From: Otis tarda
Taxonomy: Eukaryota > Chordata > Aves > Otidiformes > Otididae
Length of the DNA: 64,000 nucleotides
NCBI GenBank assembly: GCA_026413225.1
Contig: CM048552.1
Location: 51,227,001 to 51,291,000 of the forward strand
Direction: 5' to 3'
Shown here: positions 38,901-46,386 of the stretch, in pieces
How positions within the stretch are numbered: position 1 is the first letter of the stretch
Layout: every line of letters starts with the position of its first letter
The notes under the pieces: generated by a model
The model's input: only the letters and a program-made list of their open reading frames with translations
Told to the model about the DNA's origin: nothing
Databases searched by the model: none
Program-made: the position numbers and the translations under genes

Positions 38901-41900
38901 ATTGTACCTACTTGGTATGTTAATTTGTCTTTGATTATGAACTTGATGTAATGATAAGAATATTGATGTTGATTTCATTTGATAAACAATTTGTCTGTGT
39001 TCTCATACTTTGTAGATATTATTGCAAGTAAAGTGAATGAAGATCCTCAAGGAAAAGGAGATGGTAAACATACTTTCAGTGTATTTTTCTTTGTGGTAGG
39101 CCCTTTGGGGGCATACTCTAGTTATTACATGCTAATTTTATTGTAGCATTGAAAACAAACAAAGGGTGAAAGCAGACATTGAAACAATGAACTTTTTCTG
39201 TAAATTGTCCGACACATTGAGATACTAAGGCGTAACACAGTAACAGGAAATCAAGAGTATGACCTTGAAGTTATTCTGTTTTTCCTTTATGCAACTTATA
39301 GTGATACATAGAGGCTTTTCATGCTTTATTACTTTCATAAGGGCAGTGACAGCATAAGTTGGATTTAAGGGTTTAGTTTTTATGGGGTGCATTTTTGGGT
39401 GATTTTTTTTTTTTTTTTTGTGTGTGTGTGTGCAGGTACTGGAGACCTGATAGCGGTCTTCCAGTACCTCAAGGGGGCCTACAAGAAAGATGGGGAAAGG
39501 CTGTTTAGTAGGGCCTGTTGCAATAGGATGAGGGGTAATGGTTTTAAAATAGAGGGGGGAAGATTTAGATTGGAAATTAGGAAAAAATTTTTTACAATGC
39601 AAGTTATAGAACACTGGAACAGGTTGCCCAGAAAGGTGGTGGAGGCCCCATCCCTGGAGACGTTCAAGGCCAGGCTGGATGAGGCTCTGAGCAACCTGAT
39701 CTAGTCAGGGATGTCCCTGCTCCTTGCAGGGGGGTTGGACTAGATGACCTTTGAAGGTCCCTTCCAACCCTAACCATTCTATGATTCTATAACTGTGGGT
39801 TTGATTTGGTATGTATGATGATTTTTGGCCTGTGTGTTTCAGCCTTCCCTTTTCATTTTAGGTCTGGACTTTCAGTCCTACCTTTTGGGTTTGGATTTTC
39901 TCCCGCAGCTCACCACTGCCTTACCAGTAAAAAGAAATCCAGTGAGCAGTAGTGCACAAGGGGTACGGTCTAGCCCATTACATGCACTTGTGGGATCTCC
40001 AATTAAAGAGGAGGAAGAACATACAGGGACTGACACTAAGAAAATAAGTCTTGGAAAACAAGAATCTAAAGAAGCCTTAAAGCAGGTATACTATACTAAT
40101 TCTTGTTTTGAGTGGTCTTTTTAGAATCTTGACAGAATATTACTACTTCAAGGAAAATTCCGTAATAATGTCCCATCTAATCTTATTTTGCAACTGTGTT
40201 CGCACTATTGACACAAATATGTAACATGTTGTGCAGTTTAAGCGTGTTGGCCTTCAGCAATGCAAACAAGCAAACTTAGTCAAACTTAGTCTTTGAGTGC
40301 AATTAGATAGTTGTAATAAGTAGAGTTCATCTTATTTTTAAAATTATTTTTTAATTTTTTTTTTTTATTGTCAGCTTTCAAAATCGAGCTCATCAAGCAC
40401 AGAATCTGTAACTTTAAGTCCTCCACCATCATTCACTGCTGTAAAGGCTCCTGATACAAACGAGAGACTAATGAAGAATATTCAGGCCCAGCCTGCACAT
40501 GATGTACCAGTAAATGGTACTACCTCAACAAGTAAGTTGATCATTTTGGCCCAGTTTTAGGCATAGTTGATTGTGAGCTGATGTGAAACCTGATAAAATG
40601 GCATTAGCATTCAAACAGAACATCTGATCTTGATTCTACTGTAAATCCAGTTAGCCCTCCTAGGATATCTCTAGTTGCACCTGAAAAGACTCATTCTAAA
40701 TATTTTTTTTAACTAAGTAATATTTGTGATAAAATACTGAGAAGCCTCAAGACAAATAAAAAAACTCTTTTACGCCATTATACTGATTTTCTTTTTGTTT
40801 TTTTTTTTAATATTTATTTATTTTATTTTTAACTGTAAAGGTCCGAAGATAACATCACCTGTCACTGCTGGAGTTGCAAGTTCATTGTCAGAAAAAATAG
40901 TAGAAACCATTGGGAGTAGCAGACCAAATGCACCTCTGACATCAATCCAAATAAACTTCATTCAGAATATGATACAAGAAACAATGGATGACTTCAGGTA
41001 CTAGTAATCATGCAGAACACTTGTTTTCAATGACGCATTTTCTTAGTAAGATGTTTTAGCATCTGCTTTAACAATTTTCTACTTGTGTTAGAAAATGATA
41101 CCATTAATAGCCTTGATATTGGAAATCTAGGTATGAAAGTTTATTTTTAATAGCTCTGATGACTAATTAGACTGATATCTCTGAGGGCTGTTAATGCATG
41201 GCTTTGCTAACATGTTTTTAGAATGAGTGTTTGAGTACTTCTTGGATGGTAAATTTATCTGCATAATGAGGTCCTTACTGCTTTCTTGAAGCCTTGTGGT
41301 GATTTCTTTCCCTCCCCACTTATGCCCTGTTCTAGCAGGAGAAATTTCTCTTAAAGTTGACATTGTGGAGAGTTTGTCCTGGCAGGTGACTTGTGTTATT
41401 GGCTTTGATTGTTGTTAGCTTGGCATGTGTAAGGTAAAGTGCTACATGTATTTCTACTGATGAAGCTTTACATTAAAATACTGTCTGTGCTGTAAATGAT
41501 GGTGGGTCTCAGATTACTTTGTGTTTGTGGATACCTAACATTCCATGTGTTGTGAAAGAAGTCAGTCAAATTAGCATAGATTTAGAATGGAGTTTGAAGG
41601 AGATCAGTTGAAGGAGCAGTTGAAAGAGTTGTATCTAGGGGATCACTTCCCGACCCATGTTTAAGATGAAGCAGGTTGACTGAGATAGTGGAGGGGAAAA
41701 GGATTGCTGGGCAGTGGAAGTATTACTGTCTTGATGACAAAATGCAATGCAAACGTAGCTTAGTAAGTCCGTGTGCTATGGCTGTTCTGTATCTGCCAAC
41801 AGAAAAATACATTCAATGTTATTAAATTTCTTTAATTAAGAACATAGTATAGTAAAACTCCCGTGGGATTTTTTTTTGGTGATAGTCACATATCTGATTA

Positions 41901-44175
41901 AAAAACTTAATTTTCATGTGACTTAAAATGCAGTCTATGCATTGCAGATATTCTTTAAAGTCTGTGTTCAGGGATCCCAGTGTTGGAAAGTAAGCTTGTC
42001 AGTCTTGTACTTCTAGTATCTGAGATCTGGTGCTTCAGAGATTGTGTTTCTCTTCTGACCTACACTTCATGGACTGGCTGGAAGGCTCTGCTGGCCCCTT
42101 TCACAGTTGTAAGTTGTGGATGCATTCAAACTGAATGTAAAAGATTGTTTGTACTGAGGTCAGTAAGAGGGAAGGGAGCCGTTGCAAGCTTCTCACTGAT
42201 ACAAATACCTTTCACCCTTTGGAATCTGAGGAAAGGATTTTTATCGCTCTTGCCTGAAATGCATTCCTCTTCAAATAATGGGGAAAAAACAAGCACCTTA
42301 GAAAGGAACCAGGAGGAATATAAAACTCATTTGGTTCCAAAAAGCTGCTTGTTTCTTGAACTTCCTGTCTTTGGGAGATAACCTACATCTTTGGGTTTCT
42401 AAGCTGCCAGCTGGCATCTGTGCTCGGTGTACTCAAGGAATATTGTTTGCCTCCAGTAGGAGTTCTGAAGCACAATAACCTGTGGAAATAGAAAGTGATG
42501 AATATATTCCCTTTGGGTTTGCTATATGTTTTAGAAAAGGAGAATGAAATAAGATCTGTGTGTGACTACTTAAGAAATGCCTTACTTTCTCAGGCCGTTG
42601 GTACCCAGAGCACAGTATTTGGTCTTGGATGATGGCACTGTCACGCACTGTTCAGGAAAAGGTTGTGAGCTCACCTGCTTTTTTTGTGAGCTGTTCTCTT
42701 TGTTCTTCCTCAGCATCTGGAACACTTGTATTAGTGTAGTGTTCAGAGGGTATTTTCAAGCTTGGTTCTTGTAGTGTAGAGTACTTGTCCATGAATTGAC
42801 AAATTCATGTCAATTCATGGACAACACTGGTACTACTTCTTATGTAGGTTAACCTGGAGCATTCTGTGGGCTTGAGGATAATGTATCATTTGTCGCAATT
42901 GATGTTTTGGGCCCTCTTACAAAAGAGTGCTGAAAGTGATGTACTGAAAAGTTTTATCTTCAGTTACAGATAAATATCTTTCTCTGTGGTACTTGTGATT
43001 GAGGGATTGAAAATCAGCTTTGAGTGGTAAAAATGAGAGAAGATTACAGCTTGTAAATGAAAAAACAGTCTCGATATCACCACATATATATTTATATTTC
43101 TAAACAAAAAAGATCCGAACTCTTTTTGTACACTGAAGAAATGATACTTAGGAAAGTCAATGGCGTAACAGAAGTATTCCAGAAACAAGTGGTAGAAGAG
43201 TACATTTCATAGCTTAAGGGTTTTTAGACTCATGATGTTGTGAAGGTGAGGAAGTGTGGATTTCTGGGTGCTGAGGACTGGAGAGAATTACTGCTTCCTA
43301 AATAAAACTAAGCATTGTCCTTTTGCAATTCTTCCCCCAGAGAAGCATGCCATCGAGATATTGTGAATTTGCAAGTGGAGATGATCAAGCAGTTCCATAT
43401 GCAGTTGGTATGTACAAAGAGCATGGTGGGAAATGTATTCAGTTTTACTTTTTATAATACCAAGCATGCCAGCTTCTTCTCTCGAAACTGAAAATCAATC
43501 TTGCTTATTAAGAGCAAGAAAGAGAACTGAATCTGAAGAAAGGGGGAAACTATGGATTGGAATCTGTTAAACTGTTTTATGCTTGATAAGTAAAGGGAAC
43601 ATATGCACTGGGCAGGTATCATGAATTCCATATTTCGGGAAATAAAGAAAAGACAAAAGGGAGACAACTCAGCTGTCCTTTGGAAAGGACCAATAGAAAG
43701 CTTCACTTACAGCTACTGCATTTATACTGCACTGTGTTCTGTGTTCTTCAGCTTTGTCTTTTTATTAATCTTTGTTCTTTTGATCTGCGTTAAAAAGACT
43801 TTGCCTCAGTACTGAACATTTTAATGGAACCTGCATTAGTAGATTCTCATCCTGAAGAAGTGCAAAATATCCTTTGATAAAATATTCGCTAATGTATTAA
43901 TGATCAAAATTATGTCAGCATATAAAAAAATCGGACTTTTCTTATCAAAAGTTTTTAAAAACAGTATTATCTAGGTTATTTAATTTTCAAAAGGGATATG
44001 AAAATGGATAGGATAAAATTGGAATAATTAACTTCATAGCTGCTGATTGGGACTTTTTCCTTTTCTCTAGAATGAAATGCATGCTTTACTTGAAAGATAT
44101 TCTGTAAATGAAAGCCTAGTAGCTGAAATTGAGAGACTACGAGAGGAAAACAAAAGACTGAGGACTCACTTCTGA
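20839..44175 (+). CDS. NEDD1: NEDD1, gamma-tubulin ring complex targeting factor (complete, 14 coding exons)
   Basis: The exons are 20839-20974, 22732-22826, 24428-24544, 25661-25801, 32791-33020, 33998-34199, 35555-35741, 38689-38820, 39016-39063, 39862-40085, 40375-40531, 40841-40997, 43341-43407 and 44071-44175. They join in phase into 1998 nt, 665 residues plus stop; human NEDD1 is about 660. NEDD1 brings the gamma-tubulin ring complex to centrosomes and to existing spindle microtubules (with augmin). Residues about 1-300 form the WD40 propeller, with repeats visible at [44 protein letters not shown] and [12 protein letters not shown] Ser/Pro-rich linker with S/T-P sites (e.g. DVFSPVRD) probably carries mitotic kinase sites. 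The C-terminal helical region ([20 protein letters not shown] to [13 protein letters not shown]) is the known gamma-tubulin-binding part. The ATG has G at -3 and matches the family N-terminus. An oddity is nine extra residues at the start of exon 11. Confidence 0.97.
20975..22731. other. NEDD1 intron 2
   Basis: AT-rich, with a (TA)n(TG)n dinucleotide run at about 21775-21801. No CR1 or RNA gene seen. Confidence 0.6.
21775..21801. repeat. (TA)n(TG)n microsatellite
   Basis: TATATATATA followed by about nine TG units within NEDD1 intron 2. Confidence 0.85.
22732..22826 (+). CDS. NEDD1: NEDD1 coding exon 3
   Basis: Residues 46-77, with [17 protein letters not shown] aligning to the family without gaps. 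The acceptor GGCTAAG|ATAG has a poor pyrimidine tract. A second AG four bases downstream (22735) would shift the frame. The donor is GGA|GTAAGT. Confidence 0.9.
22827..24427. other. NEDD1 intron 3
   Basis: Contains one short CR1 3' fragment (about 23306-23447) and ends in a long T-rich run before exon 4. Otherwise AT-rich. Confidence 0.6.
23306..23447 (-). mobile_element. CR1 3'-end fragment, antisense
   Basis: Plus strand reads TGAATCATAGAATGGTTTG, then GTTGGAAGGGACCTTTAAAG and CCTGCAAGGAGCAGGGACAT. This is the reverse complement of the CR1 tail and ORF2 end. It is about 140 bp and 5'-truncated near GTTTCCAGGGA. It lies in NEDD1 intron 3. Confidence 0.93.
24428..24544 (+). CDS. NEDD1: NEDD1 coding exon 4
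   Basis: Residues 78-116, beginning [12 protein letters not shown] and containing the WD strand [18 protein letters not shown]. The acceptor follows a very long pyrimidine run and TCATCAG; the donor is AAG|GTAAGT. It is 117 nt, phase 0. Confidence 0.95.
24545..25660. other. NEDD1 intron 4
   Basis: Carries an internal CR1 fragment at about 25060-25417; the rest is AT-rich unique-looking sequence. Confidence 0.6.
25060..25417 (-). mobile_element. CR1 internal fragment, antisense, lacking its 3' tail
   Basis: The minus strand encodes a CR1 ORF2 piece: [12 protein letters not shown] start, [40 protein letters not shown] and [16 protein letters not shown], ending at FQYLKE. The usual downstream part (GNGFK... 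and the tail) is missing, and the 5' end is truncated too. Most CR1 copies keep the 3' end, so a later deletion is likely. It lies in NEDD1 intron 4. Confidence 0.93.
25661..25801 (+). CDS. NEDD1: NEDD1 coding exon 5
   Basis: Residues 117-163, with [20 protein letters not shown], nearly identical to mammalian NEDD1. The acceptor is TCCCGCACAG and the donor CAG|GTGGGC. It is 141 nt, phase 0. Confidence 0.95.
25802..32790. other. NEDD1 intron 5 (largest, about 7 kb)
   Basis: T- and G-rich on the plus strand, no CR1. It holds a long pyrimidine run ending in CTCTCCAG at 28779-28819 and T-runs near 32418-32438 and 32519-32536. The open frames here have no homology I recognise. Confidence 0.55.
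28779..28834 (+). promoter_or_regulatory. Polypyrimidine tract followed by abutting AG and GT splice-like motifs
   Basis: About 38 pyrimidines end in CTCTCCAG, then TCTTGACAG directly abuts GTTAGT at 28829-28834. An acceptor joined to a donor is the signature of a recursive splice point; it lies inside the largest NEDD1 intron. It could equally be a decoy created by a poly-T expansion. Function is inferred. Confidence 0.25.
32791..33020 (+). CDS. NEDD1: NEDD1 coding exon 6
   Basis: Residues 164-239 plus two bases. It contains [20 protein letters not shown] and [15 protein letters not shown]. The acceptor is CTGTTTCACAG and the donor AAAAA|GTGAGT. Confidence 0.96.
33021..33997. other. NEDD1 intron 6
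   Basis: About 1 kb. A slightly GC-richer patch near 33235-33600 has no recognised repeat or gene. Confidence 0.5.
33998..34199 (+). CDS. NEDD1: NEDD1 coding exon 7
   Basis: Residues 240-307. It completes the Lys codon of exon 6 and encodes [17 protein letters not shown] and [12 protein letters not shown], the last propeller blades. The acceptor is GCTTGAAG and the donor AAG|GTAAAA. Confidence 0.94.
34200..35554. other. NEDD1 intron 7
   Basis: Mostly occupied in its second half by an antisense CR1 (about 34908-35332); a poly-T run of about 20 follows near 35380-35398. Confidence 0.6.
34908..35332 (-). mobile_element. CR1 3'-end fragment, antisense
   Basis: Begins TCATAGAATCATGGAATAAT, then GGGACCTTTAAAGGTCATCT. 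It runs through the reverse complement of the GNGFK and FQYLKG regions to GAGGTGCTCCAGCCCTCTGG. It is about 425 bp and 5'-truncated, with small deletions breaking the frame. It lies in NEDD1 intron 7. Confidence 0.93.
35555..35741 (+). CDS. NEDD1: NEDD1 coding exon 8
   Basis: Residues 308-369 plus one base. It starts the disordered Ser/Lys-rich linker after the propeller ([20 protein letters not shown]). The acceptor is TTTTTCTTCAG and the donor ACAG|GTAGTG. Confidence 0.92.
35742..38688. other. NEDD1 intron 8
   Basis: A 2.9-kb AT-rich intron without CR1. Its one striking element is the perfect 21-bp inverted repeat at 37707-37760. Confidence 0.6.
37707..37760. repeat. Perfect inverted repeat, 21-bp arms, 12-nt spacer
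   Basis: Left arm 37707-37727 (ACATAAATAAATACAAAT...) and right arm 37740-37760 (...ATTTGTATTTATTTATGT) are exact reverse complements. The spacer is GTGCAATATGTA. ATTGCAC occurs at 37702-37708 and 37761-37767, and its reverse complement opens the spacer. It could be a cruciform, an RNA hairpin, or a template-switch product. Confidence 0.9.
38689..38820 (+). CDS. NEDD1: NEDD1 coding exon 9
   Basis: Residues 370-413 plus one base. It encodes [18 protein letters not shown] and the conserved [11 protein letters not shown] with an S-P site. The acceptor is CCTTTTAAG and the donor GATG|GTAAGT. It is 132 nt, so skipping would keep frame. Confidence 0.93.
39016..39063 (+). CDS. NEDD1: NEDD1 coding exon 10 (48-nt small exon)
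   Basis: Residues 414-429, [16 protein letters not shown] plus one base. The GKGD motif before the next Gly matches the family. The acceptor is CTTTGTAG and the donor GATG|GTAAAC. At 48 nt it can be skipped in frame. Confidence 0.9.
39064..39861. other. NEDD1 intron 10
   Basis: A 798-bp intron, nearly half of it a sense-strand CR1. Before the CR1 lies a poly-T run at 39402-39419 and a short (TG)n. Confidence 0.7.
39436..39796 (+). mobile_element. CR1 3'-end fragment, sense
   Basis: The plus strand encodes [20 protein letters not shown], then [19 protein letters not shown] and [20 protein letters not shown], ending ALSNLI. The untranslated tail follows, with GGTTGGACTAGATGACC and CATTCTATGATTCTATAA. 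The 5' end is truncated after a (TG)n and poly-T run. The 3' end lies only about 65 bp upstream of NEDD1 exon 11. Confidence 0.95.
39862..39902 (+). repeat. 27-nt offset imperfect direct repeat at the start of NEDD1 exon 11
   Basis: CATTTTAGGTCTGGACTTTC (ending 39873) and CCTTTTGGGTTTGGATTTTC (ending 39900) are imperfect copies 27 bases apart. The acceptor AG is present in the first copy and is GG in the second. In frame it yields GLDF twice. Confidence 0.75.
39862..40085 (+). CDS. NEDD1: NEDD1 coding exon 11 (with 9-residue repeat at its start)
   Basis: Residues 430-504. It begins [17 protein letters not shown]; the family has a single G-F-D-F-L-P-Q-L here. It continues [20 protein letters not shown] and ends ESKEALKQ. 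The acceptor is TTCATTTTAG (39860-39861) and the donor CAG|GTATAC. The extra residues come from a 27-nt offset repeat. Confidence 0.88.
40375..40531 (+). CDS. NEDD1: NEDD1 coding exon 12
   Basis: Residues 505-556 plus one base; a poorly conserved Ser/Pro-rich linker ([20 protein letters not shown]). The acceptor is ATTGTCAG after a T-run and the donor CAACAA|GTAAGT. Confidence 0.9.
40841..40997 (+). CDS. NEDD1: NEDD1 coding exon 13
   Basis: Residues 557-608 plus two bases. It encodes [14 protein letters not shown] and the start of the C-terminal helical domain, [20 protein letters not shown]. The acceptor is AACTGTAAAG and the donor TTCAG|GTACTA. Confidence 0.95.
40998..43340. other. NEDD1 intron 13
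   Basis: A 2.3-kb intron, no CR1. Contains a perfect 17-bp hairpin at 42785-42824 and a moderately GC-rich 41980-42380 stretch with an open frame I do not recognise. Confidence 0.5.
42785..42824. repeat. Perfect inverted repeat, 17-bp arms, 6-nt loop
   Basis: TTGTCCATGAATTGACA (42785-42801) and TGTCAATTCATGGACAA (42808-42824) are exact reverse complements separated by AATTCA. Transcribed with NEDD1 it would fold into a stable short hairpin. The stem is shorter than that of a typical pre-miRNA. Confidence 0.9.
43341..43407 (+). CDS. NEDD1: NEDD1 coding exon 14
   Basis: Residues 609-631, [20 protein letters not shown] then MQL, essentially identical to mammals. The acceptor is CTTCCCCCAG and the donor TTG|GTATGT. 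At 67 nt it is easily missed as an open frame. Confidence 0.96.
44071..44175 (+). CDS. NEDD1: NEDD1 coding exon 15 (terminal)
   Basis: Residues 632-665. It encodes [20 protein letters not shown] and [13 protein letters not shown], then TGA at 44173-44175. A leucine-zipper-like coiled coil. The acceptor is TTTTCTCTAG. Confidence 0.97.
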   Translation, partial: NEMHALLERYSVNESLVAEIERLREENKRLRTHF

Positions 44176-44306
44176 AAGATTTACACTGCTAATTTTATTA
44201 GCATGAACTCACTACAGGTGGTGTGTTGCTTATGACAGATCATCCATCATCACTGAAGTATTGTATGAAGACCTGCTATTATTTTGAACATGACTCTTTT
44301 CTTCTA

Positions 44307-44312
44307 AATAAA
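44307..44312 (+). terminator. NEDD1: Proximal NEDD1 polyadenylation signal
   Basis: AATAAA in CTTCTAAATAAATGG, 132 bases after the TGA; the simplest end for a short NEDD1 3' UTR. Confidence 0.55.
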
Positions 44313-46350
44313 TGGTGTAAGATACTATATGTAATTATAAAATTTGTAACAGATAAACACTGTATAAAGAATGTTTGCATACTCATACTAACCACCTTGA
44401 AATACATCCTTTTAACAGAAAAACTAAAAGGATAAGTACATTAACAAGTTTTTAGCAATATGTGAAGTGCCTTTTTATAAACAAAATCAAACCAGGACGG
44501 ATGCCTTTTCTGTAAGAATTTTTTGATACACCTACTTCTTTATCTACTTATTTTACTGCTGTGAGAAACAATCACCATAGCTTGCCTTTCAGATACTTTT
44601 ATTGGAGAGAAAAAAAAAGGGAATAGAAAGCTCATCTCCTGCATGACATGAAGCCTTGTTTATAAGGAGCTGGAAAGTACAGTATTCAGTTAACTTTATT
44701 CAACTGGCAGCTCTTCTATCCTAAGTAAAACTAGAGCTTGACAGTATTCCCAATTCAGTGCCATGATCTATCTTACTGTATTTATAAGTCTGAAATTTGT
44801 GCTTTTCTGCTGTGAACTTCGTTGTTGCAAATGCTACTTCAACTGCACTGTGAGATTTTTGTTACAATGTTAGCTATGAAACTAGAATTCTTTTTATTTA
44901 CATGTATTTTAATATTGTCATAGCTTTTCCAGTTTGAATGCAACTTTAGACTTCAAAATGTAAGTATAATCAGCCATTAATAATATAGCATTGTATAAAT
45001 GCGGTCTTTGACTCAAGTCTTTGACTCTAACATCTTCTGCGCCCTCTCCGCTTCTTCTTTATTTGTAGTGGACAACACTGAATATTGAACTATTGTATTG
45101 CAGCTTTGAATCTTGTTGGCTTAGCATTATTGTTGCCTTTTTGAGATAGCTGCATACCAAATATAACTAGTATCTTAGCTGTATGATAAATATAACAAAC
45201 ATTAAAGAGAAATCATCACTTCAGTAGCATAATGGTATCATACTTGTGTGTCAACATTTCTGAAATGAAGCACAGTATGAAATTCTGACTCTGCTGAAGT
45301 TCATAGGAGGTTGGGCTTGGCCTTTATTTGTGCCAAGAGATTAGATTAAATTAAAACTTTAAATTTTGAATTAGTTTAAAATTTTAAATTTTGAATTAAT
45401 TAAAAACTTATCTGAAAGACTTCTTCTACAAGTGCTTCTTGCTATATAAATTGTTCTGGAGGCTTCTTAATTTTCCCACTAGTATTTGGTTGTTTCTTTT
45501 CACATAATTACTAAAACAAGGAAAGTCTGAGAATATGGTGACATAATTAGTTACTACATCTAGTGTTTAAATTCATAATGGCACTCTTCTACTAAATGAG
45601 AAAGCCATAATATATAGCGTAACTTATTTTTATATGTTGTAAAACTAAACAAAAACCCCTATCTATACCTTTTCCCTGTCTTTAACTTTTTTTTTAAAAA
45701 AAGAGGCTGTTCCTCTTTTTTCGTATCGGTTAATTAAAAATACAATCTTGTAGCAAAATGAGAATGTTCAAGTAGTCTTTAATATTAGGGACAGGACGTA
45801 TTTCTATATCACATAACTTCTTGCTGAAAAGAAGTAAAGTAAGTTGTTTTTTTTTTTTAACAAACAATCTAGAGAACTGTTTTTAATAAGTTCATAGGGT
45901 GTGTAAGCTTGACACATTGACCACACAGTTTGTGAAGACGATAGTAGTTGAAGGCAGCAAAAAAACTTACTGTTTTTCTACATGCTTTGCAGTGTTAATG
46001 AAGTAAACTTGCATATTTGCATCTCTTGATTTGTTCCCCAAGTGCTCTTGCTGGTATACCCAGATGACAGCAGGGAATTACACAAGTATCTTGGGTATTT
46101 GGCTTGTAGATAATTTGTTTTCTTGACTCAGAACTGTATAATGTTTTTCTTAATTCCCAAATGGAGGTGATTATAGCAAGAGTGATTAAAAGGAGACATT
46201 TTGGCCTTTTCTTAAAGATTTTTAGGGCTTTTTTCCATATCTCAGGATTACTGCAGTGCCAGTGGCTAGACATGCTGTACGGAGACCCAGTATGCCTACC
46301 ACTGTAGGAGTATATTTTTGCCTTGTACACAAATCTGATTTGTATGTTAA

Positions 46351-46356
46351 AATAAA
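46351..46356 (+). terminator. Possible distal polyadenylation signal
   Basis: AATAAA about 2.2 kb past the NEDD1 stop, with a T-rich element just after it. Would give an extended 3' UTR if used. Confidence 0.3.
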
Positions 46357-46386
46357 GCTTGTTTTAACCTTTCTGGAAAAAAAAAA

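Larger units (their letters stand above)
44176..46356 (+). other. NEDD1: NEDD1 3' UTR region
   Basis: AT-rich sequence after the stop. The first hexamer AATAAA is at 44307-44312, 132 bases past the stop, and a second at 46351-46356 is followed by an A-run at 46377-46386. Between them lies an AT-rich tandem duplication at about 45355-45405 (TTTAAATTTTGAATTA twice). I cannot say how much is transcribed. Confidence 0.5.

Noticed and set aside
39841..39861. Alternative exon 11 acceptor GTGTTTCAG at 39840
   Set aside because: In the required phase it reads A-F-P-F-H-F and then a stop (TAG), so it cannot be the coding acceptor.
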